From: Wuchereria bancrofti
Taxonomy: Eukaryota > Nematoda > Chromadorea > Rhabditida > Onchocercidae
NCBI GenBank assembly: GCA_005281725.1
Contig: SSBO01000014.1
Location: 418,789-482,788, forward strand
Reading direction: 5' to 3'
DNA length: 64,000 nucleotides
The stretch's first letter is position 1. Every line of letters begins with the position of its first letter. The notes under the pieces are model-generated. The model was not told the origin of the DNA and searched no databases. It was given only the letters and a program-made list of their open reading frames with translations. Made by a program: the position numbers and the translations under genes. Below are positions 27,538 through 40,300 of this stretch, piece by piece.

Positions 27538-27664
27538 AGAGAGGGAGAGAGAGAGGGAGAAAAAAATAGTAATATATAGAAGTTTAAAAGGCTATTTTTC
27601 CACTGTTATATGAAAAAAGAGAAAGGGAGAGGGAGAGAGAGAGAGAGAGAGAGAGGGAGAAAGA
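27538..27664. repeat. GA-rich simple repeat
   Basis: Two blocks of GAGA and GGGA words, about 27538-27562 and 27617-27660, separated by AT-rich sequence. Confidence 0.85.
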
Positions 27665-28434
27665 TGGAGGAGATACATTAGTTTGTGAAAAAGTTGGCGA
27701 AGCGTAAAAATACTTATCAAATTTGTTTACATTAAATAATATTTATTATTTAATAAGTGTTTTTTTTTTATCGATATATGCACACATATAATATAATAAA
27801 TAATATAATATAACATAATATAATATTATTTATATACATATTATTTAATAAGTATTTTTTATCGATATAAATATATCTTTTAAAATGAAAATCCATTGCA
27901 TACTTTAATTTCATTCTAAAAAAGAATCTCATTTTCATTGAAATATTAGTAACATTATTAAAATGATGACAATGGCAACAATAAATGATTAAAAGATGAT
28001 TGAAATAGATCAATGAAAAGGGATGATAAAAAAAAAAAAATTGTTTTGTGTTTTTTCTTTTCTTTCTTTTTTTTTCATCCAAAACGTTTGTCAAATGTTA
28101 TTATTACTATAATTATTATTGTTCTCGTATATAATGCAACAGAAAAAAAAAATAATAAAAAGGTGAAAAAAAAAAAAGTGAAAGAAAGAAAAAGGAAAAG
28201 TGTTCCGGCTAATATTACTTTAACCATTATACTTTTCGCATATATTTAAAAAAAAAAAAAAAACCGATCCGACTCATCATTTTTGCATATTTTTAGAGGC
28301 CAAATCATCTCTTCACAAATTTCTATATATTATTTTTCACACTTTCATATATTTATATGCATATATGTTTTTTTTTTTTTCATTTCCATTTTCATTTATT
28401 TCATTCTAATATTCATTCCCTTTTTATCATCTCT

Positions 28435-28472
28435 TTCTCTCACTCTTTCTCTCTCTCTCTCTCTCTCTCTCT
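28435..28472. repeat. CT dinucleotide repeat
   Basis: A run of TCTCTC words after CACTCTTT. Similar CT tracts recur at about 45626-45660, 50043-50072, 56576-56595 and 57832-57876. Confidence 0.9.
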
Positions 28473-29621
28473 ATGCGATAAATGAAATCACCGATACCAA
28501 TAAATTTTTTTTTTTTTTAATTTAAAACGTTATTCTTTTTTTTTTTTTTTTTTAAAAACTTTATTCTCTTTACTATTATTATTATTATTATAAGCCTTTC
28601 ATTTTTTTTTTTATTTCTTTCTGTCTTTTCTCTTTTTTTTTTCTCCCAGAAATATTATTCGATGAAATCTTTCTTATCAAATTCAAATTTTTTCTTTCTT
28701 TCTTTTTCTTTTGTTTCCTCTTTTTTTTGTAGTGTGTATTCAATAATGCTTATTAAATAATAAAAGTATTATATAAGAATTGAATTTAAAAATTCTTTAT
28801 TGATAATATAATATATGTATATATAACATTTTATTGTATGCAGTGATTTATGTTTGTAAGCAAAAATTATATTTTTCCAATTTAATATCAAAGATTTTTA
28901 GTGCTTTATTGGAGCATATCAGTGATTATATATTTGATTTCATTTGTTTGTTTACATATTTTATCAAATGATATATGAATTCTGTAATCATCAAATATTC
29001 CTTCACAATCAAATATCTATTTCTATTTCCATTTCTATTTTCTATTTTCTATTTATCTTTTTACTCTCATTTATTATTCATTCCATCATTAATTTTTTCA
29101 TTTTTCCTTTTCACTTTTTCCATCTTATCTTTCCCAATTTTTCTTTTCTTTTCCTTCCTTTTTTTTTTCTTTTTTTTATTATTAAAGAAAGGTTTCGTTT
29201 TTCTTTTTACTCTTTTTTTTTTCTTTCTTTGTCACCTTCTTCTCTTTTTACATATTTGGCCTAAAATAAATTTGATGAGAAACAAAAAGTTTTTTTATTT
29301 TTCTTTTTTTTTTGGTTGTAATTAAACTTAAACTTTTTTTTTTAAATTATTGATAATGCTACGACGTATGTGAAATTTTATTTTTCTTTTTCATACAAAT
29401 TTTATGATAGCACTAAGTGAAGGAAGTTATTTTGTAAATTCCTTTCAGAAATTTTATCCTTTTTTTTTTCTGTAAAAAATAAAGATAAAGTGAAACTAAT
29501 CGTTATCAAAATTTGCTTCTTTTTCTTTTTTTTAAAAGAAATTATTATTTCTTATTAGGATTATCAGATTTTTTTATGAAATATTTATTTGAATATATAA
29601 TGTATGTTAAAATACAAAATC

Positions 29622-29637
29622 ACACGTGTACACGTGT
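29622..29637. repeat. Perfect 16-bp palindrome with two CACGTG boxes
   Basis: ACACGTGTACACGTGT reads the same on both strands and holds two CACGTG E-boxes 8 bp apart. Two TACGTGTAT words follow at about 29653-29672. It lies in gene-free DNA and could be chance or a binding site for bHLH factors. Confidence 0.6.
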
Positions 29638-30924
29638 AATTTATTTATGATGTATACGTGTATATACGTGTATTTAAAAAATGAAGCAATAAAAAGAAAA
29701 ATCTTACAATATGTAAAAGAAAAAAGAAAATAGAAATTACTAAACGCTTTTTTTTTTCTTATTTGAAGGAAATCTTTAGTTGAAAATATTACTCGTAAGT
29801 GAACATTCCTTCTTTCGTTTTTTTTTGTTTTTGCAAAAAAAAGTCTTAAAAGATAAATTGTAGGGAAAAGTGATATAGAAATAGTTTGTCAAAATTAAAT
29901 GAAATTTTCGGAATTCATATGATTATAATGAGATGGGAATGAATTTCAAAAATTTTTCATTTTCTCATTACTGACAAATTTCATTTGCCGAAGGGCAACT
30001 TTTAATATGTCCCTAATATAAAAGTTAATTTCGTTTTTGTTTAGATTGACTTTAACAAGTTACCTTAATTGACAATAATTGCGACACTTAAATTTTCATG
30101 AAGGACAAATTTCTCTTTCATAATTATCTGTAAGCAAGAAATTAATGTCATCTTCATTTGACTTCTCGACCTGAATTACATACTTGCACAATTTCACATC
30201 ATCCTTTTAAACAATCTATTAATTTACCTTCTTGAAATGTAACATTAAATGAGAGATAATGTATTTAACGTTTTTTTTTTTCTTTTCCTTTTAATTCAAA
30301 TTTAACCCAAATTTGTTTTTTATTGATGATTTGAAAAAAAAAAGATTCAATCTTAAAAGATAAAATGTTGCGAGTAGTAGTAGCAATAGCAATAACAAAC
30401 ACAAAATTTTCTTCTTGAAAATAAATTCCGATCCTAAATTATTAAACACAATCTTGAATAGATGTTTTCATAAGTTTGCATTAAAATATGAGTTATTTAT
30501 TGTAAATGAGATAAAATTTATAAATCCAAATATTTTGCATTTCTTTTACCTCTTTCTTTTTCTACCTCCTTCTCTCTCTCTCTCTTCCTCTCTCTAATTC
30601 ACTACTTGATGAAACTTTCGAATAATAAATGGATGTACAAATTAAGTTATTCTAATAAATAAAGATTGAAAACAGGAAAAAAAAAAAACGAACTTTTTGT
30701 AAAATATATAAGAAATTCAAATGTGAAAACATTTGTTCAAATTATGGCATTCGAAAAAATTTTTCCTTTTATTTTAATTTATCCTTGGCCTGAAAAATTT
30801 GAATTATTTATCTTCAACATTACCTGCCTATTTTTTTTCTCTTCCTGTTTTTTTTTTTTTGACATTATCTGCTTTTACCTAACACACACAAAAAAAAAAA
30901 TTTTTGATTACAATTGATAACATC

Positions 30925-31000
30925 GATTATTCATTATCATCATCACGATCATCGCCATTATCACCATTGTCATCGTTATCACCATCGTCATCGTCATCAT
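30925..31000. repeat. Imperfect ATC trinucleotide tract
   Basis: Interspersed ATC, CATC, GTC and ACC words over about 75 bases. Confidence 0.7.
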
Positions 31001-33760
31001 TCATTTTCCATTTTATCATTCATTATAAAATTCAAACTTTTTCTTCATATCATACACAATTTCAACTATTGAAGGTATTGAATTTTGAAAATTACCATCA
31101 TACTATGTGTTCTGTTATACGGATGAATCAATAATTCAGGACAATGACATACGTTTGTCAATTTGACGACAATTACAGTTGAAATTCTTTTATTGTACAT
31201 GCGCATATTGAATGCATGCATGTGTGCATGTATGCATGTGTATGTATATTTGTTTGAATACTGTAAAAATGTTAAAAGATGATAGTTTCACCTAAATTTG
31301 AATATATTTACGATTAGAAATGTAATGTTTGCTTATTTCTTGGTAGGAAAGATAGGAATAGAAAGAGCATTATGAGATGTAAAGGTAAAGAAGGTAAGGT
31401 TATCGAAATATTTTTCTTCATTTTCTTTTTTTTTTTTTTTTTTTACATTCGAAAGGTTTATTCATTTTTCTATTAGCACTCAAAATATATATATTTTTTT
31501 AAATGAAACTAATGTATTATTTCATTAATGTTCTATTGCAATTCTTTCCCAATAATTTCATATGATTGCAATTTTTCATACCATTTATCACCTTATCATT
31601 ATTACTTATTTGTTTATTTATTATTATTACTATTATTATTGTTATTATATCATTATTATTATCAGTATTATTACCATCATCATCATCATCATCATTCGAA
31701 TCATTTTTGTTAACTTCTTTCGTTAAGTGTGAAATATTTGTTTGTTTCTTTTTTCCTCACATCCCTCATATTCCATATTTTATCTAAACTTCATTTCATT
31801 ACTGATTTTTCCTTCGATTTAAATTTTTTATGTTTCAATTTGATGAAAGAAATGATAGCTATCTTTTTAAATTGTTCACCCTTTCTTTTGCTTGAAATAA
31901 AATCTTAAAAAAAAAGATCGAGAAACCAAAAAAAAAGAGATGAAAAAAATGAAATGGTGAAGTATCAAATACATAACTTAATTTTTTTCTTCATTTCAAA
32001 TTTGTCCTTCAATTTTTTTTTACACTCCCATCTTTAGGTCATTAGTAAGAAGCGTCCAATTAATCCTCCGTTTATTCTTTAGCAATTGTTCGTTTGCTGT
32101 TCTTTTTTTTTTCCTCTCCCTCCTTCCATAATATAACAATTAAATTTACTTATAATTTATTATTAAATTTATAATTTTATTATTAAATTTTAGTAAAGTG
32201 TTATTATTATTGCTACTGTTCATCTTAATGCTTCCATTGATTGTTAACAAAACTTCAATAGAAGGAAAAAAATGAGATTCTTTTCAACAAAATAATAAAA
32301 ATTTCTATTTAAATATGTATATGTATTATCTTTTGGATTTGAATTTTTACTTCATTAATATGAAATTTGTTACTACATTAAATATGAAAAAAAAAAAAAT
32401 GATTCATATTGGATCAAAGTTTACAATTACTTCTCAACATAATTATACAGCTCTTTCATCTTTTTCTCCTTTTTTTTTTTTCCTCTTGTCAGCAAAAAAA
32501 AAGCTAACTATTATTTTGGATTTAAATTCTAAATTTTCGAATTAGAGCATAGAAATTCCGAGTTTTTTTCGTTTTTTTTTTTCCCATCACAATTTCATTA
32601 AATTATTCATTCCTTTGTCTCAACAATTTGTTCTAATATGAAAAATGAAAATTATTTTTAATCGTTGTATGATTTAATTGCAATGGACAAATGTTAGTAT
32701 TATTTTTTTGGAAACACATGAAAACAAAGGTAATTGAAATTATGATTAAGCTAAATTATCATACTATATCTTATATTATCATCATCATCATCATCCGTTT
32801 CATGATACTTTGATAAATTAAAAAATACCATAACGCCAGTAATCATACCATAACAATTTCTCTCTTATTCATCCGCGGATAACCCTTATTTTTATTTTGA
32901 TAATCTTAGATAATTTTTGTAATTTTTTCAAAATGAACAATTCTTTCCCAATTTTTCATAACAATTATCATCCATCATTCATTTTGTACTTTTGCATGAT
33001 TATATGCATTAAAATTAGAGAAGAGTTGAAAACATGCACATCAACTATAAAAAAAAAAAAAAAAATGATAAAAGGAGAAGATGACGAAGAAAAAACAAGC
33101 AAAAGTTATCAGTTAAAAGAAAAAAATGAATGATAAATAAATTGAATACCCACCATTTCATAGTTCAGATTAATGTTGAAATCTACCTTCAACATTTTTT
33201 TTTCCATTACAATTTCTCTTATTTCATTTAATTCACCCACAGTGTTTTGTTAATTTTGAAATTTTACCATTTTAAATTTAATCTGAAAATTAGCATTTCA
33301 TATTTGCTTTTGTTTTTGTTTTGTTTTTCTTTCCAATGTTTTAATATATTAATTTTTTGCTTTAGTTTCTTATACAATCAATAAAAGTAAGCGATTAACT
33401 GTTGTAAGTTATCATTCGTTCTTTTATTTTATTTTATTTATTTTTTCCACAAATACAATGATGACTGATTGATGTAAATGAACACTTTGCTAAACTGATG
33501 ATATGTTTCTCAAATTAATGTTGAAATTTTTGGAAATTTGTATATTCCTCTTTATTTTATTGATAATAGTTCCAAAATTTATTAATTTAATGTTTATTAA
33601 AAATTAAAAATAGAAAGTTTATCAGTAATGTTGGCTGATGAAATTGTTGTCATCAGGCTTATTCACTTTAGGCAGCAAGCAAAGGTTTATTGTCTAAGAG
33701 TGAAAAATGTCGAATAATTATACCTGATATGCGCTAAATGTCAAAAGGAATATGCAACCT

Positions 33761-33790
33761 ATGATATGATATGATATGATATGATATGAT
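33761..33790. repeat. ATGAT pentanucleotide repeat, six copies
   Basis: Six head-to-tail ATGAT units in otherwise unremarkable AT-rich DNA. Confidence 0.95.
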
Positions 33791-34689
33791 ATATGAGGTA
33801 CAACAGATTTTGATTTCATATTCTTGTACCTCTGAATATGTACATATATATTCAAAAGTGTGAAAGAACTTATTTTCGTATCAATCAATTTGGGAAAGGT
33901 TATTGAATAAAAGTGACGAATGAATGGTAAATGATTCCATTATAAAATGGATATCGAAGGGACATTTTTATGATTAAATGAGGTAAATTTTGAGAAATTT
34001 AAAATTTCCCTATCACTTAAATTGTAATTTGATGATAAGAAGATAGAAGCTGATAATTGTAATTTGGTAATAAGAAGAAAGAAAGAAGCTTTTTATAATT
34101 GTATTTTTTTTTTTTGTATTAGTTGCCATACTATTAATTGATTATTCATTCAAATTCACTTGATATATTTGAATGAATTTTGCTTTTCAAAAAATTTTAA
34201 ATATATTATGAATTATTCGGAATAATTTATAATTATTAATAGTTAACTTATGAATTAGTCAGAATAAATAGAGCAATATACTATTTACTTGTAATAAATG
34301 ATTGTCATATTGATCAATTTAGTTTTTCTTTCAAATTTAATCTCTAACATTTGAAATTTATTGTTTTTGTCGTTTTCTTGTTCTTTTTTTTTTCTTTGAA
34401 TCTTACTAAAACGTAATTTTTGTTTACACTGTAAATATGACAAAAATGCATTTTGTCTTTTTTTTTTTGCATTAAATATGTTTTGGTTTTCGTTTTTTTT
34501 TTCTTTTTTTTAATATCCATTATATATTTTTTTAAAACATAACATATGGTCCACTTTTATACCTAAATATTAATTGTAATATCATTTAATATTTAAACAG
34601 AAAAAAAAAAGGTTAAAAGAGAAAAACAAGAAAAAAGAAACCTAATAAATGTGTAAATTTATCCGAATATAAGGTAAAATTTCTCAATA

Positions 34690-35230
34690 GAAAATGATTA
34701 TGATGATCATAATAATAACGAGTTAGAATGATGACGATGATAACATAATTAATTAATGACAATAATGATGATGGTAATAATGAAGGTGATGGCTGTAATG
34801 AAGGTGATGATGGTAACAGTGCTGATTGATGATTATAGCAGTATTAATAATAACGATGGTGGTAACGATAACAGTATTGATTGTAATGGTGATGATGATG
34901 ATGATGATGATGATAGTAATGATAACAGGAATGACTATAACGGTATTAATAATAATAATGATGATGATGGTAATGATAACAGTATTGATTGATCACTATA
35001 ACACTACTAATAATAATGATGACGATGGTAATGATAATAGTATTGATTGATGATTATAACAGTACTAATAATAATAATGATGATGATGGTAATGGAAACA
35101 GTACTGGTTGTAATTATGATGATAGTAACAGTATTAGCGCTAATGATGATGAACGTTAATGATGACAACGCTGATTATAAATAATAGTTATAACGGTATT
35201 AATGATGATGATGATGATGATGATAATGCT
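34690..35230. repeat. GAT/AAT-rich minisatellite with a unit of about 55-61 bp
   Basis: A higher-order array within GAT and AAT simple sequence. Units at 34829-34883, 34931-34991, 34992-35049 and 35050-35110 share the order ATxAxTATAxC, GTA(T/C)TAATAATAA, GATGATGG, TAATGATAACAGTA, TTGATTG. A pure GAT run (about 34888-34915) is inserted between the first two. It is non-coding: frames through it are repetitive and run into stops. Confidence 0.85.
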
Positions 35231-35509
35231 AACCTTATTGTTGCTGTAGCAACGATGTTTTGAGTGTAGACGCGACACTATCAATCTCTATGGTATATCA
35301 AACCATTGCATTGATTAACGTCTTATTTCAGTGTATTATTCATCACTTCAAGCAACCCTTTTTCCTATCTCTTGAATCCCTTTCATTTCCTATTCAAGGT
35401 CATCTAGCTATTATTACCTCAAATTATTTATCCTCCTAACCTATACCTCTTCTACCTTTATCTTCTATCTTTCCCTGTATTTCTCTATACTCCTGAACTG
35501 TTCATTTCA

Positions 35510-35770
35510 CTCCTACTATTACTATTGCTATCTAATAACTATTACCTACTATCGCTATTTACTCTTCTCTACTACTAGTACCTATTACTGCAATTACTAA
35601 TTACTACTACCATCATTTCAAATTATATTACTGTTTCTATCATTTTTACCACTTTTACTAAATAACTAGTACTTTCATTGCAACTTCTACTACTACTACT
35701 ACCACTGTTACTTTTACTACTAGTATTACTTTTACTATTTACTACTACTACTACTATTACCTAAATTTCA
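35510..35770. repeat. ACT-rich imperfect trinucleotide region
   Basis: Repeated TACTACTA, ACTATTACT and CTACTAC words over about 260 bases with a strand bias towards C and T. It follows the GAT minisatellite after a 250-bp spacer of more complex sequence. Confidence 0.7.
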
Positions 35771-36203
35771 GTAATAATAATAGTAATAGTATTAGTAGTA
35801 ATAATAATATGTTATTGTTATTTGTTGTATGACAATATATATTTGCAGCTAATTTTTATCATTATAAAATATTGTTTATTATTAATGATAGTCACTTTTT
35901 CATTTTTTTTTTAATTTTTTTTTTCGTTTGTTATTTGTTTACAAATTTTGCATAATGAATTTTTTTATTTATAAAAAATTTTTTAAATATAATAGATGAT
36001 AAAATGTTGAATACATTATTGATGACTAACGAATAGGTATAGACTGTGCGGTTTATTTGTAGGTGCAGTTTTCTTTCTTTGCTTTTTTTTTTTTTTTTAA
36101 CTCAACAAATCATTTATTTCATTGATATTTTTTACACATGTACTGTTTGTTTATTTATTTATTATTAAATAATGAAGAAAATTTCCAATATCTTAGAAGG
36201 AAA

Positions 36204-36315
36204 AAACGCATTCGTAAGCTTACTTAAAACCTAAGATAAGCCGTAATGCTAACAAATCCACGTAAAACGTATTGGTAAGCTTAGAACTTAAGCCGTAATA
36301 CTAACAGATCCACAT
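36204..36315. repeat. Imperfect direct repeat of about 50-60 bp
   Basis: 36204-36264 and 36265-36315 share the blocks AAACG(C/T)ATT, GTAAGCTTA, AAGCCGTAAT, CTAACA and ATCCAC, with an extra stretch in the first copy. The word GCCGTAATGCT is also at the start of the 41-bp repeat at 10701. Confidence 0.8.
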
Positions 36316-36850
36316 ATCTGCATGCATAATAAACTATCAGCTATTTAAAAGTATAATTCAGTTTATTAAGTATAACTTTATATTTGGATATACTTATTTA
36401 ATAATATTCCCTTCTTCTTATTTAATATTCTAATTTAAATATACATACTCTGTTTTAAACTTTATTTTCTTTCCCAAATATTTTGTTGAAATCTAAAATT
36501 TTATTATTTCTCATATATTTATTAATTATTCATCTGTTATTCTACTTCTTAATGATATCATTACATTTTGTTATGAATTATGACAAATTTTGAATTCTCA
36601 TTAAAATACGATGAATAACATGAATGCTAGCAAATGATAACACATTATGAGTATGAATTAATTAGATTTTTAAAAATGTCAAATAATTAATTTTACTAAA
36701 TGATGAATATGAATTATTCATCATTTAGTCTTTCCCTCTTTTAAGTGTATATTTAAATTGAGCCTTTTTCAACTTGAACAGTAATATAAACTTTTGCATT
36801 CTTTAACCAAATGAATGTTTTTTTTTTTTTTTTTTTTTGTTATCATTTAG

Positions 36851-36873
36851 GAAATAAGGTTGTACAGATTGTG
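36851..36873 (+). other. Possible 5' UTR exon of syndapin
   Basis: A 23-base segment bounded by a good acceptor (CATTTAG) and donor (GTAAGT). It has no ATG and contains an in-frame TAA if joined to the acceptor just before the syndapin start. It can therefore only be a non-coding leader exon, or chance. Confidence 0.25.
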
Positions 36874-37319
36874 GTAAGTAGTTTTGAGATTAATACCAAT
36901 GTGAGGATTTTTTTTTAAAAAATTAGTCACAATTAAAGCTTCGAGATTTTGCTAGTTTTTAAATTTGATTTGTTTTCAAATTTGAAATTTTGAGAAAAAC
37001 AAAAATGTTTTCATTTTAAGCAATATTTTGTCCCCAAAAGTTTATTTAGTAAGGCAAAGTGCATTTCAATGACTAATGTATTCGCTATTTGAAGAAATGA
37101 AAAAATTATGCTTCGATTAAATTATAAAAGTTGAAATTAAACATTAATAATTCTTCTATTAAATTTTTCTTTAAAAAATTATAAAAATAGCAGTAGTGCA
37201 AATTTTTTTTTTTAGAATATATTAATATATTACTTGTCGTTTGATAATGAAACATTTTCCGCTATTAGATATTTATTAATTAATATTATCTTACTTTTTC
37301 TTTTTTTTTTTTTAAAGAT

Positions 37320-40300
37320 ATGTCGGATACGACGTCATTTTATGATATTGGCGGGTATCGTGAAAATGTTCGACGTTATAAGGATGGTGTTGAACAACTT
37401 ATTGATATTCAAACAATGATTAAGGTTCCTTTTTTTTTTTTCTCTCTCCCTCTTTTTTTTATTTCTTCTCTTGTACTTTTATATTTTATGTTATCAGATT
37501 TCACATTTCAAGTTTTTTGAATATTTCCATTTTTATATTAGTTATTAAAATTCACTTTTTCTTTTTTATTCTCTCTTTATTCAATTGTATTATAGAATTT
37601 TCTTTTTTTTTTTGTTCAGAAATTTTCATTTACATTCATTTTCTTATAATTTCTGTAGCTAATACAAATTTCAAATTTACAACAAAGGTAAATTTTTGTA
37701 TGGTTAATTACTTTTTTTTTTCTCTCTGAAACATTTTTTACTTTTTTATTTTTACCATATTTGCATAATTCTTCATGTATCTCTTATTATAAGTTCTAAT
37801 GTACATATGATATTATCATTTCGTTGCATTCGTAATCCAGTAAAGAATATTCATATATAGTCTCTTAAAGTCTTATAGATATTTTGAAGTGAAATATTAA
37901 AATATATTTAATTGTTTAATTGTGTAAAATATATTTAATTAATCATCAAAGACTGAAATATGGATGATGACATTAAGTAAGATATATCTTTATTATTAGT
38001 ATTCGTGAGGAATAAATACTCTTTTTGATAATAATATTGCTGTAATTTTTTTTTTTTTTTACTTTAGCAGCTTTTCATTAATTTTAATCATTTAAAGGTA
38101 TACGAATAGGTATTTATTTTATAGGAAAGAATGGATATTGAAACAAATTACAGCAAATGTTTACAAATTTATTACGATAAATGGTCTGATCATGTTGGTG
38201 GTTTAGCAAAATCAGCGATACAAGCAGTTTGGAAAGATGTCCTGGAGGAAAGCATGGAATTACAACGATTGCATGCAAATGTTCGAGATCGGATATGTGA
38301 TGAAGTTAGTAGTTATTGTTATACTTCATAGAGAAATGAATATTATTATAAAGTAGTTTTACGTTACATTTGTTCTTCGTTTCACATATGAATGATTCAT
38401 TTAGATGTGAAATTTGTTAAATTGAAATTAAATACATACTTTTGTATAGTTGCATTTTTTTTTTTCAAATATTAAAAAAGTTTTTCATAATTTCATGAGT
38501 TTCTTTGCTTGTTGTTAGTTATAAAACTTGACTACATTCATTTTAAACATTATTGTTTTTTTTTTCTTTTTTGTTATTATTATTTGTTGAAATTTATTAC
38601 TGCAGAAGTAACGATATTTTTTAATTGCAAATAATTAAATTTTACCATTTGATGAACTATCATTATGATTTTCTGCTAGGAAAAGATTGTACGATTACGT
38701 CCATTATGAAATTGTTGTGATCATATCGTGTAAAATTGTTGTCACTATAAACATTGAATTGAACAGTGCAGGTTAATTTGAATATCATAGTATCTTTTCC
38801 TTTTAGATCCTGAAGACAGTTACACTTTATCTGAAAGAAAATCATCATCCATCGGCATTTCGAGCATCGAAAGAAACGCGTGAAGTTGAAGATGATTTTG
38901 AGAGAGCACAACGATCTTGGCGACGACAATTCGAAAAAGTTGAAAAAGCCAAGAAGGCATATCATGCAGCTGCACGAGCAGAACGATCAACCCAAATACA
39001 GGTAAAAATTGAATTCTCTTGTTCATTTAAAATTGCATAAAAAGATCAAACATAGCTTTAGATGGAAAATGCTTACATTTATGTTTTGGCTTTTTTTTTT
39101 CTTAATTTCAAAATTTCGATTTCAGATATTTTCGAGACTTCATTTTTCAAATAGTTTATTTATAAATAAATTCAGATGAAAAATGCATGTGGCGATGCAG
39201 CACTCTCACCGGATATGCAATCACGATATCATGATCGTTATCAGAAATGTCAAGATGAGCTAGCGAAATCCGAGAAAGTTTATCATTCTACACTGGACGA
39301 TTTGTACCTCTTGAAGAAGAACTATGTGTCACACATGAATGATGTAAGTTATATACATATATACACTATAAAAATCTTTACACAAATGTTAATTATGATT
39401 GAGTTTTTATTTTCAAATTGGCTTGTAGTCCTTTGCAAAACTTTTTCAAGGTGAAAAAAAAAAAGAATCTTACCGAAATATCAATTACTTTTTTTTAGGT
39501 TTTTGAAGCATGTCAAATGAAGGAATTGAAACGTTTGAAATTTACTTTCGAGATGCTTTCCAATCTACAAAAAGTGTGCTGTGATTTAGCATCCGCCACG
39601 AAGTAATAATAACATTTATTTAGATGTACCTCATTGCGAAATTGAAATGCTAAATAATTACTTGAGTACCAGTTCATGATATTATATTAGTGTTGGTTGC
39701 AATTTCATGGATTAATTTTTTTTTTTTTAATGTTTCATTGGGCAGTTCTTTCTTTATTTATTTTAAAGTCTGTAATTAATTATCAAATTTATGATATTGT
39801 ATGAGTGTAAGATTTTGTACCATTACTATGTTATTATTATTACTTTATGATGAAATGTGAAAAATATGGAAGTATACTTGCAGGCTAAATCATTTACATC
39901 GTAATTTGGAGAAGAAGCTTGGCACAGATAATACTCGATTCAGTGACGACTTGGAAAATTGGTGCAAAAAGTATGGTCCTGAATGTGAAACTAAATGGCC
40001 AACTTTTGAAGTAAGTTTATAGCAAAACGGTTGACTGTACATAAAATATATTTATTTCTTTGGCAAGTACCCATTTAATTTTTAATCTTGAATATCTTAT
40101 AATTAATAAATGAATGATTCTAGCCGTTTATACCGTCACTGAACTCAATTACATCCCGAAAAAAGAAAAAGGATGGCGAAGTTGTTCTTATGAAACAAAC
40201 ATTCAAAGATGATGATGGTTATGGCAATTCAATCTATTCAACTCCGAATTCACTTTCCCAAAATAATCAATTAATGGCACCAAATTCTGTATCTCCTAAA

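Larger units (their letters stand above)
26338..36850. other. Gene-poor, simple-sequence DNA between PI4K2 and syndapin
   Basis: About 10.5 kb with no exon I can support on either strand. Open frames here are translations of poly-A, poly-T, TC and ATT runs (poly-Lys, poly-Phe, poly-Ser). Several microsatellites and one minisatellite are listed separately. A faint minus-strand open stretch near 30060-30190 was considered and rejected. Confidence 0.55.

Noticed and set aside
28013..29325. Several open frames of 78-116 codons
   Set aside because: They translate to Phe, Ser, Leu or Lys runs from poly-T, TC and poly-A tracts, with no splice context or domain.
30060..30190. Minus-strand open stretch (VEKSNEDDINFLLTDNYERE) after an acceptor-like ATTCAG
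   Set aside because: About 40 codons with no partner exon; stretches of this size are expected by chance in DNA this rich in A and T.
34756..35050. Two overlapping frames rich in Asp/Asn or Met/Ile
   Set aside because: They are translations of the GAT/AAT minisatellite in different frames.
38663..39026. Minus-strand frames of 100 and 68 codons
   Set aside because: They are shadows of the third syndapin exon on the plus strand.
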